Shown: one piece after another, positions 16,701 through 17,842 of the stretch | Layout of the letters: each line of letters starts with the position of its first letter | How positions within the stretch are numbered: the stretch's first letter is position 1 | Source: JBFMFB01 sp040752115 | GTDB taxonomy: Bacteria > Pseudomonadota > Gammaproteobacteria > Burkholderiales > Sulfuricellaceae | Direction of reading: 5' to 3' | DNA: 17,842 nt | Assembly (NCBI GenBank): GCA_040752115.1 | Contig: JBFMFB010000035.1 | Coordinates: forward strand, 1-17,842 | Notes under the pieces: generated by a model | The model's input: only the letters and a program-made list of their open reading frames with translations | Database searches by the model: none | Told to the model about the DNA's origin: nothing | Program-made: the position numbers and the translations under genes

Positions 16701-17115
16701 CCTCGAACTGGAGCTGACGGAAAGCGTGCTGATGGAAAACGCGCAGGCGCCGGTGGTCATCCTCCGCCACTTCAAACAGATGGGTATCCGCATCGCGATC
16801 GACGATTTCGGCACCGGCTTTTCCTCGTTGAGCTACCTCAAGCATTTTCCGCTGGATCAGTTGAAAGTGGACCAGTCTTTCGTGCGTGACATTTCCTCCG
16901 ACCCGAACGACGCCGCGATCGTCACCGCGATTATTGCCATGGCGCGCAGCCTCAAGCTCGAAGTCGTGGCCGAAGGGGTGGAAACTCCGGAGCAGCTGGC
17001 ATTCCTGCGCAGCAACCGGTGCGACGAAATGCAGGGCTACTATTTCAGCCGGCCAGTGCCGCCGGAAGAATTTGCGGCGCTCCTGCAGCAGGAGTGCCGC
17101 CTGGAATTATCCTGA
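13765..17115 (+). CDS. MASE3-PAS-PAS-PAS-GGDEF-EAL c-di-GMP synthase/phosphodiesterase
   Basis: A membrane sensor of 1116 residues that can in principle make and degrade cyclic di-GMP. The start is GTG, with AGGGAGG four bases upstream; no other good in-frame start lies before the first helix. Residues ~30-280 form a MASE3-type sensor with about seven helices (LPLHTFVETFAVAVAAM, LDFGHFMSFSGMPDF, NFWLAARLWAA). Three PAS domains follow at about 300-415, 428-545 and 556-675. The GGDEF domain (~678-840) has intact GGDEF at 764-768 and an inhibitory-site RxxD (R755-D758) five residues before it. The EAL domain (~855-1105) has EALLRW (892-897), DDFGTG (1013-1018), LKVDQSF and VVAEGVE, all intact. 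Both enzyme sites look active; which one dominates cannot be told from sequence. The ligand is unknown. Confidence 0.95.
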   Translation: MVHRSAPDTGPAASAATAAPEYILRRRSLRRTFWLIAMLSALLLLVWRAPPVHGFEGLAYLPLHTFVETFAVAVAAMIFGVGWNAYGAERPGNITVLACAFLAVSLLDFGHFMSFSGMPDFVTPSSPQKAINFWLAARLWAAAWLLAAVMLPWRPFASPRPRYLLMAASLVFTGLVYWLVLFHEQDLPATFIPGKGLTLFKVGAEYFVILLHLVAAAILAARVRLPQPYDVNGLLVAVFAMVLSELCFTLYSDVTDAFNLLGHIYKVVAYLFLYRAVFVAGVREPYERLRQSERLVWQEKERAEVTLHSIGDAVITTDAEGRVEYLNPVAEALTGWSSAQARGLPLAQVFNIINESTRQTVASPVERCIAECRAVGSANHTVLIRRDGQEFAIDDSAAPIRDRNGGIAGAVMVFHDVSARRRAREALRESEERLRTLINAMPDVVCFKDGEGRWLEANEFAVRAFGIADISYRGRASDELAASGASRGDIFRSCISSDEQAWQAKKATRTEWAIPQPDGSVMTLDVIGVPLFHPDGRRKGLVTVGRDVTERMRLEKQLRQLAAIVEATPDCVGIASAEGRLLYVNQACRRLFGIGDDEDVRGQHIQAFHPEWAYRVVRESGMPAAIEKGMWHAETEVVARDGRIIPVSQVITAHRTPDGKIAFLAAILRDLSERKQFERQLAHMAHHDALTGLPNRLLFKDRLDLALAQAHRSKERLAVMFVDLDRFKTINDTLGHATGDQLLKMAAERLQCCVREGDTVARFGGDEFAVILPNLAQSQDAAVVAHKICDVLQQHFKLEKHEVVATASIGIALFPDDDATADGLVKNADTAMYRAKKQGRNTYEFYTPDMNARAFEQLAMENSLRRALERGEMMLHYQPRVSLKSGRITGAEALLRWRNPELGMVSPGQFIPIAEESGIIVPIGEWVLRAACAQNKAWQDAGYPPINIAVNLSVRQFRDSRLIEAVSGALQESGLDARHLELELTESVLMENAQAPVVILRHFKQMGIRIAIDDFGTGFSSLSYLKHFPLDQLKVDQSFVRDISSDPNDAAIVTAIIAMARSLKLEVVAEGVETPEQLAFLRSNRCDEMQGYYFSRPVPPEEFAALLQQECRLELS

Positions 17116-17153
17116 ATCCGCTGCGCTTTCCCCCTCGCCGAGGCATTTGGCTC

Positions 17154-17159
17154 TATAAT
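17154..17159 (+). promoter_or_regulatory. Candidate -10 of the original mobB promoter
   Basis: A perfect TATAAT eight bases before the ATG of the truncated mobB copy would give an almost leaderless message. No clear -35 is present. It may be the ancestral mobB promoter now cut off from the gene by the inserted element. Confidence 0.3.
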
Positions 17160-17167
17160 CTCGCCCC

Positions 17168-17197
17168 ATGAAAGTTTTCGGTTTCGCGGGTTCTTAG
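17168..17197 (+). pseudogene. Truncated duplicate of the mobB 5' end
   Basis: This short frame encodes MKVFGFAGS and then a stop. Its first eight codons spell the same MKVFGFAG as the real mobB start at 17376 and match it at 21 of 24 bases, with all three differences at synonymous third positions. After codon 8 the similarity stops and a repeat element begins within a few bases. It is either the remnant of a lost second mobB or a split original; a leader peptide is less likely. Confidence 0.7.
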
Positions 17198-17199
17198 CT

Positions 17200-17341
17200 C
17201 AGACCAACCTGCTGCGCAGATCGTGTAGGGTGGGTTAGGCCGAAGGCCGTAACCCGCCAATCGCTAGTTGAAATGGCGTAAATGGTGGGTTACGACGCCA
17301 TGCGTCTAACCCACCCTACAAAAGCTGCGCAGGTAAGTCTG
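17200..17341. repeat. Inverted-repeat element C (TGTAGGGTGGGTTAG type) upstream of mobB
   Basis: A 142-bp element whose ends are CAGAC...GTCTG. The arms are about 38 bp and include perfect 15-bp complements TGTAGGGTGGGTTAG (17224-17238) and CTAACCCACCCTACA (17306-17320), flanked by GCGCAG/CTGCGC. Each arm also folds on its own: GGTGGGTTA-GGCC-GAA-GGCC-TAACCCGCC (17229-17258) and GGTGGGTTA-GACGC-CAT-GCGTC-TAACCCACC (17284-17315). No coding capacity. This motif is, to my recollection, a scattered repeat in many proteobacterial genomes. It separates the two copies of the mobB start. Confidence 0.8.
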
Positions 17342-17375
17342 CACTAAAATCCGGCTCAGAACGAGTCAGGTATAA

Positions 17376-17842
17376 ATGAAAGTTTTCGGGTTCGCCGGAT
17401 TTTCCGGGTCGGGCAAGACGACGTTGATCGAGAAGCTGATCCCGCTGCTGGTGGCGCAGGGGATCAAGGTGTCGCTGATCAAGCACGCCCATCACGATTT
17501 CGAGGTGGATCAGCCCGGCAAGGATTCCTGGCGCCACCGCAAGGCGGGGTGCAGCGAGGTGCTGGTGAGTTCCGCCCAGCGCTGGGCGCTGATGCACGAG
17601 CTCAGGGGCGAGCCGGAGCCGGATTTGCAGCAGCATCTGCGGCATTTGTCGCCGTGCGATCTGGTGCTGGTCGAGGGCTTCAAGAAGGAGCCCATCCCCA
17701 AGCTGGAAATCCACCGGCCGGCGCTGGGAAAGCCGCTGCTGTATCCGGAGGACAACCACATCGTCGCCATTGCCAGCGACGTGCCGCTGGAGGCAGCCCT
17801 GCCGCGGTTCGATCTCGACCAGCCGGCGCAGATTGCCGGATT
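17376..17842 (+). CDS. mobB: MobB, molybdopterin-guanine dinucleotide biosynthesis adaptor (3' end outside window)
   Basis: MobB is a small P-loop GTPase that assists MobA in attaching GMP to molybdopterin for enzymes such as nitrate and DMSO reductases. 155 residues are visible, nearly the full family length (~160-175). Walker A is GFSGSGKT (8-15). The conserved IKHAHHDFEVDQPGKDSWRHRKAG region and LVEGFKKEPIPKLE are diagnostic. The start has only a weak AGG six bases upstream and a TAAAAT-like -10 at 17345-17350; the better TATAAT lies beyond a 142-bp repeat element, before a truncated copy of the same start. Expression may therefore depend on read-through or on a new promoter. No moeA or mobA is visible in the window. 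Confidence 0.93.
   Translation, partial: MKVFGFAGFSGSGKTTLIEKLIPLLVAQGIKVSLIKHAHHDFEVDQPGKDSWRHRKAGCSEVLVSSAQRWALMHELRGEPEPDLQQHLRHLSPCDLVLVEGFKKEPIPKLEIHRPALGKPLLYPEDNHIVAIASDVPLEAALPRFDLDQPAQIAG

Overview
The window reads as a stretch of high-GC betaproteobacterial chromosome, perhaps Nitrosomonadales- or Rhodocyclales-like. That placement rests on the protein sequences and gene mix, not on a database search. It comes from a draft or metagenome assembly: a 100-N gap flanked by an exact 127-bp duplication cuts through one gene. All thirteen coding units are ordinary cellular genes or remnants of them. I found no rRNA or tRNA gene, CRISPR array, transposase or phage gene.

Layout. Positions 1-5151 are all on the minus strand. 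In transcription order they are pyrD (class 2 dihydroorotate dehydrogenase), ald (alanine dehydrogenase, broken only by the assembly gap), rnfA, rnfB and rnfC (Rnf electron-transport complex; rnfC runs off the left edge). rnfA has its own good sigma70-type promoter, and a 150-bp inverted-repeat element sits between rnfA and rnfB. A 390-bp divergent intergenic region follows. It carries a well-matched sigma54 promoter and an NtrC-like upstream site for amtB (ammonium channel, plus strand). A second element of the same repeat family lies between the 3' ends of amtB and a convergent HD-GYP phosphodiesterase gene. Next come trhP/yegQ (U32 family, tRNA hydroxylation) on the minus strand and, divergently, dnaE (replicative polymerase alpha subunit), a WbuC-type cupin gene, a 1116-residue MASE3-PAS-PAS-PAS-GGDEF-EAL protein and mobB (molybdenum cofactor guanylylation adaptor; runs off the right edge).

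How the genes fit together. Rnf, alanine dehydrogenase and a sigma54-dependent ammonium channel suggest a nitrogen- and redox-responsive physiology; Rnf feeding low-potential electrons to nitrogenase is one known use, but no nif gene is visible here. Two c-di-GMP enzymes (HD-GYP, and GGDEF-EAL with an intact inhibitory site) lie 5.5 kb apart. pyrD, trhP, dnaE and mobB are housekeeping.

The most unusual signals are in the non-coding DNA. There are two related inverted-repeat elements built from phased CACGAAT heptamers. A third, unrelated element (17200-17341) is made of two nested hairpins and lies between two copies of the start of mobB; the first copy stops after nine codons and differs from the second only at synonymous positions over eight codons. 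No new multi-gene system is evident in the window.
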